A stretch of DNA of 64,000 nucleotides from the NCBI GenBank assembly GCA_015039465.1, contig MU130702.1, positions 124,001-188,000 on the forward strand, given 5' to 3'. Position numbers and translations under genes: made by a program. How positions within the stretch are numbered: the stretch's first letter is position 1; each line of letters starts with the position of its first letter. The notes under the pieces were generated by a model. The model searched no databases and was not told the DNA's origin. It saw only the letters and a list, made by a program, of their open reading frames with translations. Origin of the DNA: Phlegmacium glaucopus (lineage: Eukaryota; Basidiomycota; Agaricomycetes; Agaricales; Cortinariaceae). Positions 8,623 through 21,231 of this stretch are shown here, piece after piece.

Positions 8623-11600
8623 TTATCCACCACCAGCTTGATGTTGAAATCTTTCCATAGCTTCCCGAATTTCCGTCTCCGCGAAAATAGCAGCCTCCTT
8701 TGCTACTGCGAGTTTTTTCTCCAGTTCACCAGCAGTCATAGGACGTAAACCCCCACCTTCTTTCATCATTCCGATATGATCAAATCGAAGCAATGTGTTG
8801 CCAATACGTGGTAAAAAAGCATGCTGGTCCCATCCGTTGTCGTTAAACGAAAGTATGGCACGTACAGCGGCTGTGTTGATGTCACGATGTAATTCTTCCA
8901 ATTTTGAAAGCTGCACTTCCATCCATCTTGCGCGTCGTTCCAGTGCTAACGTCAAAGCAGCAACTTCATCGTCCTTCCCAGAACCATCCTCCCCGTCATC
9001 AAGAAAATCATCACCCTTTAACATATCATGGAAAACACCATTGAAGGAAGAACTATCATCCCATGTCGTGCGGGGCAGAAGTCGCAAAAGTTCCGAAATC
9101 GTTTGTGTTAGTGTCTCTAACAGCTGTTGGAAAGATGAGACCGCATTGTCGATGGACCCAGAGGGCATACTATTTGTGCCTCCCACCGATAATGCAGATA
9201 ATGCATGTACAAGGGGTCCATATTCGAGTGGCATTTTGGCAGGAGAAGTCAATCTCTGCACATCGAAAAATGGGTTGCTTGAAAGATCCAGCCCAGGATT
9301 AATGATATCTATCTCTTCCAAAAGCTCTTCTACAGATGTGAGTGAAGAATGTCGATCAAGAGATTGAGATCGGGAGGTGCTAGAGCTAGGGTTTGCGGCA
9401 TCCTCAACCGCACGGGGCGTCTCATGGGAAAACGGCAGATTCAGGCCCTCGTGAGCCTCGTCATCCTTTGGGATTTTGACGGCTTTGACAATTGGCTTAT
9501 TTTTCTTGGGCTTTTTCGAGAGAAGGGGAAGTTGAGATGGTTCTGGTGTTTGATGGCTTAAAGAATAATCCTTGCATCGAGTCAAGGGCTTTGGTGATGA
9601 CACTGTCGGCTCCGGTCGTTTGTTTGCTGTTGGCAGGTCACCCACCTTAACTAACTTTTTGACAGAGAGAGCCTTATCACTATTCTCCCGAAGGGATTCT
9701 TTAGCTTTCTCTGATTGATAGTCAGATGGACCTGGTACGTGCACCACACGTCCTTCGACAGGGTCTTGAACCAAAATTGCTTTCTGGTTTGACACGAGCT
9801 GCGGCTTTGGGGCCGGTATTTCCTTTACTGCCTTATCCTTAGCAACCTTTGCCTTTTCAGCAGCTTTGCCTTGGGCCAGTTTTCGTCGGTCGATGGCCTT
9901 TTCCATAGCAGCAGCCTTTTTAGCAGCCTTGCGATCCGCATTCTCGCGGCTTTTGCTGTTTGCAACAGGGGTAGGTCCAAGTGATGCAGAGTCTCCTGAC
10001 ATATGAGTCGAGATTGGGTCGGATGAAACAGGGAGTAAGGCAGGGAAATCTTCTTGAGAAAGAGTACTGGATGAAGGAGATGCGATGATAGTCGGGACTA
10101 AACCGAATAGTAAACATAAGGAATGAACATTAGCGTTGCAATAGACGTCAACACCACACCAAGCTGAAGGGGAGGGAGAATTCAAGGGCGTTGGGAAGCC
10201 ATAAGTTCTTGATGATCGTTTTTTCTGCTTTCGGGATTGTTGTAGGGCGAAGATTGGACGAGACATCAATGGCGATAGTAGATATTCCGCACTGAGAAAG
10301 CACGGTACTTGGTACACTGACCTCCCTCCCCTGAGAATAAAACAAAAATTACTCACCTTCATGGGGTTCGTCGCCATTCAGATTTTGCTGCGAGAGTATG
10401 CCTTGAGGTGCTGGGAGTCCGGGCGGAGGTCCGTATGTCATAGATGTGAAGATATGTTCAGGACCTGGACCTCCGAAGCTCGCAGACATGATAGCAGGAT
10501 CTTCAAATGGTCGAGATGACCTCAAAAGGGTAGAATTAAAGTCTAAGAACACAATATTCACACGAAAATATAAGAAATATAGCACTGACAGATGGGAGGA
10601 AGATATACCATTGGGGTCTGTAGGATTCTTAGCGTCATTCATTCGCGCTTGACTGGATTGGATAAAACTTCGAAGTTGCGCCTCACTTAATTCTCCGCCC
10701 GGAGGTAAGCGAGTTTGAGTGTGGGTGAACATTGTCTGAGCTTGAGCATGCTGCACTTGAGCAGACGTCACATGAGAATTGGAGACGTGATGTTCATGGT
10801 AGTCTGTAGGCCACTGATACCCAGCACCATGATGGACATCTTCCGTTGGGTTATAAAATGACTGGTGCTCTCTTGCGTGGCTTAACGGGCTTGGAAGGAG
10901 AGGAAGCGATGCTGCCGTGGAACCCTTGCGTCCCTGCGCAAATCCAAAACGCGATACTTTACGTTCTTCGTCACCGGGAGAGTAGGGCAACCTCGATAAT
11001 GACGAAGACGTCGAAACACTCTCGACTCCTAACTCCGAGAAAGGATTGAACAAACCCATGTAACCGGTTCCTTTGGCATATGGTTTCTCGAATGAATGCT
11101 CTGAGCCGGTCCGCGGTGTCCCAGGATCGTAGATGGGGAGATTGATATTGTGCGAATAACCAGACGTTGACGACTGGATAAAGCCGATACCTGAACGCAA
11201 AGCGGGGAAGGCTTCAATGTAAGAACCACGGAAAGGAACGCTGGAAGCTACGTCGAAATCTGGAAGTGGTTCAACAAATTCGGCTTCATCGGCCAGCTTA
11301 GGATCGAGATTGAAGCTGAAACCACCACCACCATCGTCGGTGAGTGTTTGTAGAGTTCGATCGAAATCTGGAAATGGGCTGAAAGTAGAAGACGCAGGTA
11401 AAGATGATTCCCGCCTTGCTTTAACGTCGTCCAAAAGCGCCCGCGCTGCTGTCGACATCTGGTACGACGATTGTGATGCAAGAAGAGGCGTTTGAGGAGA
11501 CGCCGTCTCTGCACGAGGCGGTCGGCTCGGAGACGATATTCCAGGCGGAGCTGACAGGCCCGGAGGTACCATCAAAGAGGCACTTACGGGCATGGAAGAG

Positions 11601-13294
11601 GTCGGGTACGAATTCGAACTTGTTGAATCGGTGGAATCAGGTCTAATGGGAGTAGATGAAGTACGTTCTTGAAACCCAGAACGATCAGATGCAGTGGTGG
11701 CTGATGGTGCAGGCGAAGTGGACAATTGGACAGAGACCAATAATTCCTTTGGTCGAAGGCCTTTCGAGTCTGTATGGGGTGCTGTGGAAGGCTCCATCAC
11801 AGGTGTTGAGGGCCGAGATGCAGATATTAAGTTAGGCTTGCGCTCTGGCGGGGCTTTCGTTTGGCTGGATCGACTATCCTGAACTGCTGATGAACCGGTA
11901 TTCATAACATTCCTTGGCTGACGCGGCGCGCCACCTCGTCGAGGTTGTCGTACTGGTGTTGTCACAGCTACACTGTTCATGTTGGCCTGTGTGTTTGGAG
12001 CAGCTGCAGCAGGCGTGTTAAGGCCTTTTTGTGCCCACGCTGCTGCACGCGGCAAAGGAGCTACTGGCAAAATCAACCATTTGAATAGACAGAATTATCT
12101 TAGAAGAAAAAGACTAACCATCTTCTTCTGTCCTTTTGTTTGGTGCTATCCGAGTGCGGCTCTCTGTAGCCTTCATTGTATGTTTTCTGTAAAAAATGCA
12201 AGGTTAGCGATAAATGCAGAGAACCCAAGTTGAGATGGCTTACAGTGTCGTAAGATCTTCTTTGGTAAAGCAATCTTTTTCATCTCCCCATTCATGAAGA
12301 TTCATACAGCTGTGGTCACTGCAGGTAACTCCACGAAGGAAGGCCATACAATACTTGGTTGTCCCATAACTAGCCCTCATCACATCCCTACCGCCCCCTG
12401 GGGAATGAGTGCCATCTACAGCAGTGATGGCCCGAGCCGCATCTTCGCGCCGTTGATATGTGATATATAGCCCGACAACAGGCCCTCCACCCCCCGGGGA
12501 ATTCCGTTTCACTAGGAGGATTTTAGTGATCTTTCCGTACTGTCCAAAATATTCGGTTGAACGAAGGGTTGGAATAAGCTAATACAAGTGATCATTCGAC
12601 TTGAAAACGGAGAAGACTAAGAGAGTACGAACCTCCTCTTTTGCAAAGCGAGGACCAAGACCAACCACGTAAACAATATTTCTTTGAACAACGCGCACAT
12701 TTGCAAGAGGACGTCGTCCTAGCGCATCTAATTCTTTTTTTTCACGATCTCTTTGTTTCTTTTGCTGTGTGAGACGTTTGTGGCTAGTGTTCAAAGAAAT
12801 AAAAATATAAACACATGGAGATTAGATGCCGCAATGTCGTCTGCATTAAAGCGAACTGACTCCTGGGTCGCGATTGGCTTGAATTCAACAGTTTCATCTG
12901 TATAGATTCTACGGCAGGCGGGACAGCGTTTGTTCAAATTCTCCTTAATGTGGTGCCAACAAAAGCGACATATCTAAAGAAAATCAATGACAGGTAAGAA
13001 ATTGGAACAAGGCAGCTCGCCTGGTAACCACAGATGCAGGGTTTGAAGTTTAGATCTGATATATCCATTTCTTCTAGGCATAATGGGCACTCTGCATCTT
13101 CCTAACATGTTAACAAAGGTTGTTGAAAGCCACTTCAATAATTTAAAAAGATGAAAACCCCATACCGCCTCGTCATCGCTCCAGTACGCGTCTTGAACAC
13201 CAGCTAGGACGTGAGACTTGGACTGGGCTGAGAAGGTCGCGTGCACGACAGGCGCCGGCAAAGAGTGGTGAGGCTGAAGTCTTGTAGAGGACAT
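8623..13294 (-). CDS. NOT4: CCR4-NOT complex E3 ubiquitin ligase subunit 4
   Basis: General negative regulator of transcription subunit 4 (yeast Not4/Mot2), a RING ubiquitin ligase in the CCR4-NOT deadenylase complex acting in ribosome quality control and mRNA decay. From the start at 13294 (MSSTRLQPHH) it reads into a C4C4 RING (CPLCLEEMD, CICGYQICRFCW, KRCPACRR), a coiled-coil linker rich in Gln/Lys/Arg, an RRM (NIVYVVGLGPRFAKEE ... VGLYITYQRREDA) and a C3H1 finger (CMAFLRGVTC, CMNLH). A very long low-complexity Ser/Pro-rich tail follows, encoded mostly by two large exons (about 10600-12076 and 8623-10090), with a Lys/Ala-rich coiled coil and a short conserved C-terminal helix. The tail is longer than in yeast but normal for basidiomycetes. 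Divergent from WRS1 with about 175 bp between starts. Confidence 0.93.
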
Positions 13295-13469
13295 GAGTCG
13301 ATGAAGCGGACTTGTTACAAGTATAAAAGAAAGAATTTATTTGTCCCAAGCACCATGAGGCTTTAGATTCTGCATGGCATGCTTGTTGCTGCTTGTTGCT
13401 GCTTGGATCATCTTGATAAGATAAAGATGTGTAATCTGAGTAACTCACTAAGTACTCCGTCTTGTTACA
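13295..13469. promoter_or_regulatory. Shared divergent promoter NOT4 / WRS1
   Basis: 175 bp separate the two start codons. The space contains a CTTGTTGCTG tandem repeat (13381-13401) and no TATA-like box I can support. Both genes must be driven from here. Confidence 0.5.
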
Positions 13470-15132
13470 ATGTCCCTGTTCGTTGATTCCCTGATTCATT
13501 TAATCTGAAACTTATTTGACTTGGCGTTTTGAAGGGCTCCTTCCCAGCCCCAGGAACTTCCAATCTCAATTCCCCAAGTACACAGTGAACAAATAGTGAC
13601 TCCTTGGGATGTGCAAGGATCTCTTTCCAGCGATGGAAGCCAGCAAGCAATCGACTACGATAAACTTATCGATCAATTTGGTACACGCAGAATCGATGAC
13701 AAAGTGCTTGAGCGCTTTGAAAATTTAACAGGCTGCAGACCTCATATATTTCTTCGTCGAGGATTATTTTTCTCACATCGGTCAGTACTTTGTTATCTTC
13801 GAAATGGATTATGACGAACACTATTTCCAGAGAACTCGACAAGATTCTTGATAGATATGAACAAAAAAAACCTTTTTACTTATACACGGGAAGAGGACCC
13901 AGCAGTGATAGCATACATCTAGGACACATGGTTCCATTCGTATTCTCAAAGTATGTATTATCATCACAGATGTATTTTGCTCACATGTAAGTATTTATTT
14001 CTATTCCCAGGTGGCTACAGGACGTTTTTGAGGTTCCATTGGTCATACAATTGACAGGTTTTTGTTCATTGGTTTTGAATGTTTACCAACTCTGATGGAT
14101 AGAAATTTTCAGACGATGAAAAGTTTCTTTTTAAACATGAACTAAAGCCGGAGCAGACAATGGAATTCTCTAGACAGAACGCTCGGGATATCATCGCCTG
14201 TGGCTTCAACCTGGATCGAACATTTATTTTCAGCAATTATCAGTACATGGGCGGAGCTTTCTATCGGAACGTATCCCGGATCTCCAGACAAATTACATAT
14301 AACCAAGTCAAAGCGACTTTTGGGTTCAATGACTCGTAAGTTAGAGACGGTCTAACAGTCATGTTTTCACAGTTCTCAATCGTTAGATAATAGAGATAAC
14401 ATTGGTAAGATACATTTCGCCGCGATTCAAGCTGCACCTGCCTTCTCGACTACATTTCCTCAAATCTTCGGCACGGCATCTGATATTCCCTGCTTGATTC
14501 CCTGTGCCATCGACCAGGATCCTTACTTTCGCTTAACACGCGACATTGCACAAAAGCTCAAACATCCCAAACCTTGTCTCATCCACGCCAAGTTCTTTCC
14601 TGCCCTTCAGGGACCTCAGACGAAAATGAGCGCTAGTGACCCGAATAGCAGCATATTCATGACCGATAAAGCAAGCCAAATTAAAAATAAAATTAACAAG
14701 CATGGATTCTCTGGAGGAAAGGAGACTGAGGAGGAACATCGGCGTCTTGGTGGTGACCCAGATGTCGATGTCAGTTACCAATATCTAACCTTCTTCTTGG
14801 AGGATGATGAAGAACTAGAGAAACTTCGAAAGGTATCGATATGCTCAAGACTACCCAATTGGTGGACGACTAATTGGTCTTTCATGAGGACTACCAAGAA
14901 GGGACCCTTCTGACGGGGCAATTGAAGGCAAGATGTATCCAGCAACTCCAACAATTTGTAGGAAATTTTCAAGAGGTAATTCTTCCCCATCCCTTTGCCC
15001 AAGTCAAACCCAATTTATCTTCCCTTTTTAATCCAGCGAAGAGCCAAAGTGACAGACGCTGTTGTTGATGCTTTCATGGATCCCGACCGCAAGATTGATG
15101 CGACCCCTCGATCAAGAAATCAAACGGTGTAA
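13470..15132 (+). CDS. WRS1: Tryptophanyl-tRNA synthetase, cytosolic
   Basis: Class I aminoacyl-tRNA synthetase charging tRNA-Trp for cytosolic translation. It contains VTPWDVQG, the HIGH-type element [11 protein letters not shown], the tryptophan pocket region [25 protein letters not shown] and the KMSKS-type loop KMSAS (about 14623-14637), all of eukaryotic cytosolic type. The C-terminus ends [17 protein letters not shown]. The N-terminus is inferred: ATG at 13470, an 8-nt coding exon 13470-13477, a 57-nt intron, then exon 2 from 13535 giving [20 protein letters not shown]. An in-frame TGA at 13530 shows that an intron is needed upstream. The gene is convergent with the LOG-family gene. Confidence 0.92.
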
Positions 15133-15267
15133 GGACTGTCCGTGCTACACAGGACAATATTTGTTTTCTGTGAATTGGACATGTTCGCAATTGGAATAAT
15201 TGAATCTACGTGAGAATGATCGAATAAGAATAAAGACTTGTGTCTCTAGCGCTCATGTCCCGTTGCT

Positions 15268-16269
15268 TTATATTGCGTCCATATTGCCATCCCACTCCTT
15301 TTTGCGTGGATGGTTCTTCAGTGTTTTCGACCAGTCGAAGAGCGGCTCTGTATGACCGTACTCCCAACAGTTCAGAGCATCGAGACCAGCATTCCCCCAA
15401 TCAAAAAATTCATGCTCTTCCAATGCGGTAGGCCCATCGACAAAAATGATTAGTCGCCTATGTACCTGTCCAATAAACCCGGCATCGATAGAGGCTTCAA
15501 TCATGATGCGAAGTGGTTCCCAGAACTTCAGCACATTGAGGAGAACAACGGCTTTCGTTGTGGTGACACTGAAGTTAATTAAATGAAAGCCAGACAAGGC
15601 TAGATAATGCTCACGTTTATCATGAATCCCTAACTGTGTCCATGTGGTAGCCTCGAGCACCTAGATGTAACGTGCAGGTGAATATTAGTCTAACTACGAT
15701 TGAGTAAAATTGCTTATCATACTTCTTCAAACGTCCCAAAGCCCCCCGATAGACCAATAAATCCTCCGGCTCGTTTTGCCATCTCAACCTTACGTTCGTG
15801 CATTGAATCGACTATAATCTGTAAATGGGATCCCTAACAACTCGGAACAGTTCTGTGGGAGACCCTGGAAAACGTCTCACCGTCTCTAATAACTGTTTGA
15901 AAAGGTATTCAAACAAACGGTGCAGATGTGGGTAAAAAAATTCCTCACTTTTTCTTTGCCACCTTCATCTAGATATGCATCATTGCCGCCTGCAACCATA
16001 GCATTGGGTATGATACCCACAACCTTTCCGCCTTCTTCCAATACGGTACTTGAAACCACACCCATAATTCCACTCCATCCACCCCCATAAATTAGGGGTC
16101 TTTTGGCGGACGCCAATGCACGTCCAAGAGCTGTCACATCAGTAAATGGAGTAAATATCTAAAAAGGTCAAAAAAAAAAGTTAGGTTGCTCACAGACTGC
16201 AGCGGCGGTGAAAGCTTGGTGCTTGCCTATAGAAGCACCACAATATACGGCAACAGGTGAAGAGGACAT
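15268..16269 (-). CDS. LOG-family protein (putative cytokinin riboside 5'-monophosphate phosphoribohydrolase)
   Basis: Rossmann-fold LOG family (older name 'putative lysine decarboxylase'), which removes ribose-5-phosphate from nucleoside 5'-monophosphates. The start [15 protein letters not shown] and the block [18 protein letters not shown] match the family N-terminus. The catalytic stretch is [18 protein letters not shown] followed by [11 protein letters not shown], where the family signature is PGGxGTxxE; the first Pro is Ser here. HDKPVVLLNV and a C-terminal acidic part follow. Several short introns interrupt it. In fungi such proteins may make cytokinin-like adenines or act in nucleotide housekeeping; the substrate is not deducible. 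Confidence 0.85.
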
Positions 16270-16781
16270 TCTTCAAATTGAAGGGTTTACACAGTCTCGT
16301 ACAGTCCTCTTATCCATCCGAACGTGAGTTTTTAAGACGTACGTAGATTATATAATTAATCCAGCCTCGATATCTTGGATCGATCAATTCTTCTGCCAGG
16401 CAGCCGACTCGCTCGGCGACTTTTCGATGTGGTCACCACCTCTAGGCCGCTACCTCTGAAGACAATTTGTTCTCGGAGACCTCCCATCACGAAGGAGTAC
16501 CTTTTTAGGCAGAAACATACCTTATTTAGGGGGGAGGGGATAAGGCGAACCAATGACGTCGGGTGTTTCCGGAATTCGCATACTCAAACTCACAATCTAG
16601 TACTTTATATAAAACAAAATGATTCCGCTTGTGAAAAAAGATAGACTTGGCAGTCGGAGGTTATTGCCACACCAAATTGAAGTTATCTGCCAGCTACTAA
16701 GGGAATTTATTTATACTGTAGTTATTTATATTACGCAGGGCTAACAACAATTGTTCCAACAAATATCTCAATTTGCCACAG
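16270..16781. other. 512-bp intergenic region
   Basis: Lies between the LOG-family start and the twinfilin stop, both minus strand, so it should hold the LOG promoter and the twinfilin 3' end. The short ORFs in it do not look like proteins. No RNA gene was recognised. Confidence 0.4.
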
Positions 16782-18036
16782 CTATCGCCGCCTGGGGGGT
16801 CCTTTTGGTCTAGCAAAGGCTTTACTATTGTCAACCACCGCTATGTCCGACCCCTTATTTGCGTCGAGACCGAGCTCCGTTTTCAAAAATGCTTCATTCA
16901 ATTCCTGTGGATCCGATGTCTCAATTTTTCGCGGTTGTACACTGATCAGGAAAGAGGAAGAGTTTAGAATATTCTTAACGGCCTGGAAGGTCGTCGTTGA
17001 GCCCGAAGAGTAAAGCATTCGATGCTTTATCGGCGAACTTGAAGGACACGAGTAGATGAACACTACACATTGTATCAGTTTAGTACGATATAGTGGCCGA
17101 TAAACTACACACCGAGATCACGATTAAAGACATTTGGTGAAGGATGTGGCCACGCAAGAAGACAATAACATGGCTCGCTTTGGGGAAGCGCCGAACCTAT
17201 TGCATCTATATTGATATCTGAAATCGACCCCAAGATGAGAGTTTCAGTTTTTGGGTCTATGTTCTAACGCATATTCAGGTTGGAAATATCGGGAATTGGA
17301 CTAACTTACAATGATGACAATAGAATAGTCGGTACTTTCTCCTAGCTTGGTCACAGCATCTTCGGCTTCGGGCGACCAATTTAGGCCAACGCCTGTTCCA
17401 ATGTGAGTTGCCCTCACTTTACTTCCAGCGTACGAAGCCGCTTCATTCTCTGCTTCACGCAAATCAGCTATCTCCTGCTCACGCGCAGAAAGGGGATTGG
17501 GTGCAGAAGCATGTCGGAGGTGAGCGTCATACGCTTCGGGAGTGAGTTCAGCTTTGGAGGTGGCAAAAATGGAATCTGTAAAAAGGGTGGATCCAAGAGA
17601 CTTGAGCAGAGATAACCGAGTTGAGGCATAAAGCATCTGTATCTGGAAGTAAACCTCACCCCCAGTATTCATATGTAAGATCTTACTTTATCTCGAACTT
17701 TGGCAGTGTCAGGGACGTAGAAGAATAATATCCAGTCTGGAGATGGCGCATCCAGCTTGGCAAGAATGTATGCAGGAAAGTCATTAGGAAGAACATCCTC
17801 GTTCTGTAAGTTCTGCAAGTCGTCCTCGAACGATCCTTTGATTTCGATTGAAAGATCATGAACAAGTGATTCTGGATGAGTAAAGGTAAGCTTAAGAGAG
17901 AAGCAGTGGGTTTTTGTAATAATGAGAGACCATTCCGAACAGAGACTTTGATAAATCGTGTTGATTTGGCTTCAACGGCGTCTGCAAACTTTAAGGCAAG
18001 GTCAGAGGATAAGACAATGCCAGATAAGGCGGACAT
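16782..18036 (-). CDS. TWF1: Twinfilin, actin-monomer-binding protein
   Basis: Two ADF-homology domains that sequester ADP-G-actin and cap barbed ends, regulating cortical actin. The start MSALSGIVLSSDLALKFADA is typical of twinfilin. ADF-H 1 contains DWIFFYVPDTAKVRDKMLYAS. After a helical linker with LTPEAYDAHLRHAS, ADF-H 2 ends with YSCPSSSPIKHRMLYSSGS. The tail FARPKGPPRRR is basic, like the phosphoinositide/capping-protein tail of the family. Split by short introns. The start codon is only 40 nt from that of the divergent PEP7 gene. Confidence 0.92.
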
Positions 18037-18076
18037 GGTTTAAAGGCCTTAATGTCACGGTGTGACTTGACACTCC
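18037..18076. promoter_or_regulatory. 40-nt divergent intergenic TWF1 / PEP7
   Basis: Only 40 nt separate the two divergent start codons. The promoters and 5' UTRs of at least one gene must overlap the other's coding region, or both use leader sequences of a few tens of nucleotides. The segment itself has no TATA-like box. Confidence 0.6.
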
Positions 18077-20592
18077 ATGGCTTCACCCAGTAACGTTCCT
18101 TACCTGGCTTACAAGGTCTGCTAAATCGCTTCTACCCCTGACCTGGTATCTTTCTCAAATATTATCCAGTCCAAAAGGCATTCCCGTACTTTATCAAATT
18201 CAAACTCACATTTACTACCGAATCAATCGCCCCCACCCATTTCACGACCGTCCAGCAGCAGTAATGGCGTAGTCCTACAATCCCCAAAGTTGCATCTTGG
18301 CGGAGAGCTTGATACAAATGATTCCTTAGACCTCACTGCCAGTGCTCCGAGAAACTTGAAGTCACAGCTCACCACACCGCCGTCCTTATATGAATACCCC
18401 ACTGAGAACACACTCCCATCAGGTTCTCCAATCGCAGAACCCTCATCTAGTGTACCATCAACCGCCTCTTCCCCAAACACGGCTGAAACGTTAGACTTGA
18501 CTGGCTCTCCTCGCTCACAGCTTACTCCAATGAAGAGTTCAACTTTCCGTCGACTACCTCTACGAAAAGCACGTCCTTCACGGACGCTAGGCGATCAAGT
18601 TCCAATGCACTCGCAGAACGCTTCCGTTTCATCCCTCCATCCTCGTTCTGATAAGGGTTCTAATGATGCTGGTTCAAAGCCTGTTGTTTTGCCCTCAGTA
18701 GCGCCCGTCTCGCTTCCCTCCATCAAGGCGGGTGTTACCGCCAATAATCCAGATGCCCCATCCCTTAATGCACACCATGCTGCGATACCGCCCCCAATCT
18801 CAAAATCATCGTCTATGAACCATGCCCCTAATTGGGATATATCCGATAAACCTCTCCTGCCCGTGTCCAGTCCACCTACTTCGCGCAAACCAGCTCCCTA
18901 TCCTCCTGGATTCCAGCCCAAAGGAGTTTGCAGAGTGCTCACCGATGATTTCCTCTCCGCTCGTCGGATGAAACGTGAGAGCGAGGGTGAAGGTGGAATG
19001 AAAAGAGTGGAGAGAACAAAACTGGAGAGACGATTAGAAAAACTTATTAATCTCCATTTTCCTCTTCAAATCGATTCTGAGGGGGCGAGAGATGGACTTC
19101 TTGATGAAAAGACACGCCCCGGTAGGAGCGGTCGTGAAAACCATAGGGCTTCCTCTATTTTCGATCTCCAAACATTGAAAAATGTAAACTTCAACGATGC
19201 TAGCGGCCTTTGGAGAGGGGTGGTAAGTGGTGGTCTACGTGATACCACAAAGATGGAAATTCGAGGTTGGCATCTCTTTGAGTACGATGTGTTCTTATTT
19301 CCCATTCCAATCTGTCAGCTGCTGAACAAAGAATTACACCCTGGGAGGATGACGCAGCAGTGAGCAAGTGTCCCCTTTGCGCGTGAGTTGAATCATTGCG
19401 TCGTTTACTTGATTCCCCCTTTTTCTCTGAGCTGCTTTCTTCTAATTACAACCCGCAAGAGCGCCACTGAAATTGTGTTGCAGTGCCTCATTCCACCCTC
19501 TCACAAACCGTAAACATCATTGCAGGCTATGTGGTCAAATTATATGCTCTTTGCCAATCAAACACCCCCATAGGACGGCGTTGTGCTCGATCCTTTTTGT
19601 AGTCGACATTCAAACAAGACAGGTTGAGGAAGTAGGGGAAGGCGTTGACTACGGGGTTAGAAAAAGGAAAACAACAAACGTCCCCACACAACAGGCGAGA
19701 CAAGAAGAGGAAGATAAATTTCTGAAGGGAGTAAGGATATGTCGAAATTGCCGACCCATTTTGCTGTGCGTCCCGACTTTCACCAAGCCTCCATGTATGC
19801 TTTTACCCATTTACCTCAGACGCCACCAATATGAACAGCAAATTCAAGTTGTACCACCGTTTGTGAACCTATATAAGGTAAATCTCCTCAACACATAATC
19901 CAGATGAACACAATCCAATGACTTCAGAACTTTATCGACTTAGAAATGGAGATTGAAGAGTCTCTACCTAAATTCCAGGAACTCATCTTGAATTTGAAGT
20001 GGGTGTTTCTAGAGGAACGAACGACCCATCGCTGACTGACATTGACTAGCCACAATGATCAACCAACAAAAGAAGCCTCTGCTGCACGCAAGCGTCTTCT
20101 AGATTCATTCGCGCATTATGACAAAGTCTCTAAAAAAATTCGAGGGTTACAGTGCCCCAGCGGGGCGGGAAGCTCCCAGGACCGTGTGCAAATGGCCATC
20201 ATGACGCGAGCTAATCTATTTTTACAAAAGAATATGTTCCCTCTTCAGGTCGGTTTGCACTCGGCTTAGATAGCTCGATGCCTGATGTTTGCCTTTAGTC
20301 TCTACCTACACCACGATCCAGCACTAGCAATTCTGCTACATCAAAATCACTTCGGGCTGCTACAGGCACAGATGCATCTAACCTATTCGTAGACATGGAT
20401 TCGGTTCAGGCCAAGCAACTTCAGCCTCTGCTGGAGCAAGAAACCCTTTTGGAATCATTTATCGAAGAGGCGCAGGCGCAGCGGAAATTCGAAGATCTGA
20501 AGGCATTGAAAATAAATTTAGCAGAGATTCGTCAAGAGATCGAGAGGCTGTTAGCAGAAGCATCACTGCCTAAACGGAGAAGTAATGTATAA
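18077..20592 (+). CDS. PEP7: FYVE zinc-finger protein Pep7/Vac1 (rabenosyn-like)
   Basis: Endosomal tether that binds PI3P and Rab5/Vps21 and promotes vesicle docking on the way to the vacuole. The start was found by splicing: ATG 18077, then MASPSNVPYLAYK joined across an intron ending at 18169 (CCAG) to SKRHSRTLSNS; no in-frame ATG exists between 18125 and 18290. A long Ser/Pro-rich disordered region is followed by a FYVE domain split by an intron: WEDDAAVSKCPLC, then SFHPLTNRKHHCRLCG (the R+HHCRxCG core) and ICRNCRPIL. The Rab-binding coiled coil is at the C-terminus (LEQETLLESFIEEAQAQRK, ending LPKRRSNV). Convergent with MOT1. Confidence 0.9.
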
Positions 20593-21231
20593 AAACCTTT
20601 TTTTTCTCTGTTGAGTGGTTTTGAGCCTCTCGTGCAATACCTATCTAGACGTTCATCCCAACACGACTACCACAGTGTGAAGTTATATGGGCACATACTG
20701 AAAATAGATTGGATTCATTCTGCATCGTGGTCAAAATGGGCAAGTGTCATTTGTCAAGTTTCAGGTGTTCCATTCACTACCTCGAATTCAGTCTAAACTC
20801 TGTCTTAAAATGATCAGACTAGGAATTCGAACTTGAATCATCTCTGAGTTATTTGGAAACAATTTAAAATGTTGGGTTTTTTGAAAAAGATAATTCACCC
20901 ACCCGTCATCACCCTTGTAGTATCAATAACTCATGCAGGTCGTCGATATATATATAAAAGATACAGCCCCTAATCAAAGTTCCCTAAACAACTCTGGACC
21001 AAGAGTAAACACTTTCGCAAAGAAAAAAAAATCACGCGGACAATAACGCATAGCCTAGAACGATGTTTCTAACGAATTTGATTGCCCCCAAAAAAAAAAA
21101 ATCACAGCCCTCTTCGGATTCATTTGTACTAATATGCTGTAGTTGTAGTGTATACTTCGCTACTAGCCACTTCTACCAATTATATAGCCATATAGAGTAT
21201 GATTCATATCTTCACAGCCATATCGATATAA
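20593..21231. other. 639-bp convergent intergenic region PEP7 / MOT1
   Basis: Lies between two stop codons. It is AT-rich with several A-runs (about 21025 and 21091) and a TATATATATA stretch near 20948. No coding or RNA gene seen; presumably the 3' UTRs and terminators of both genes. Confidence 0.4.

Noticed and set aside
8795..9367. 190-aa plus-strand ORF opposite NOT4
   Set aside because: Antisense to the low-complexity NOT4 tail and low-complexity itself; a shadow.
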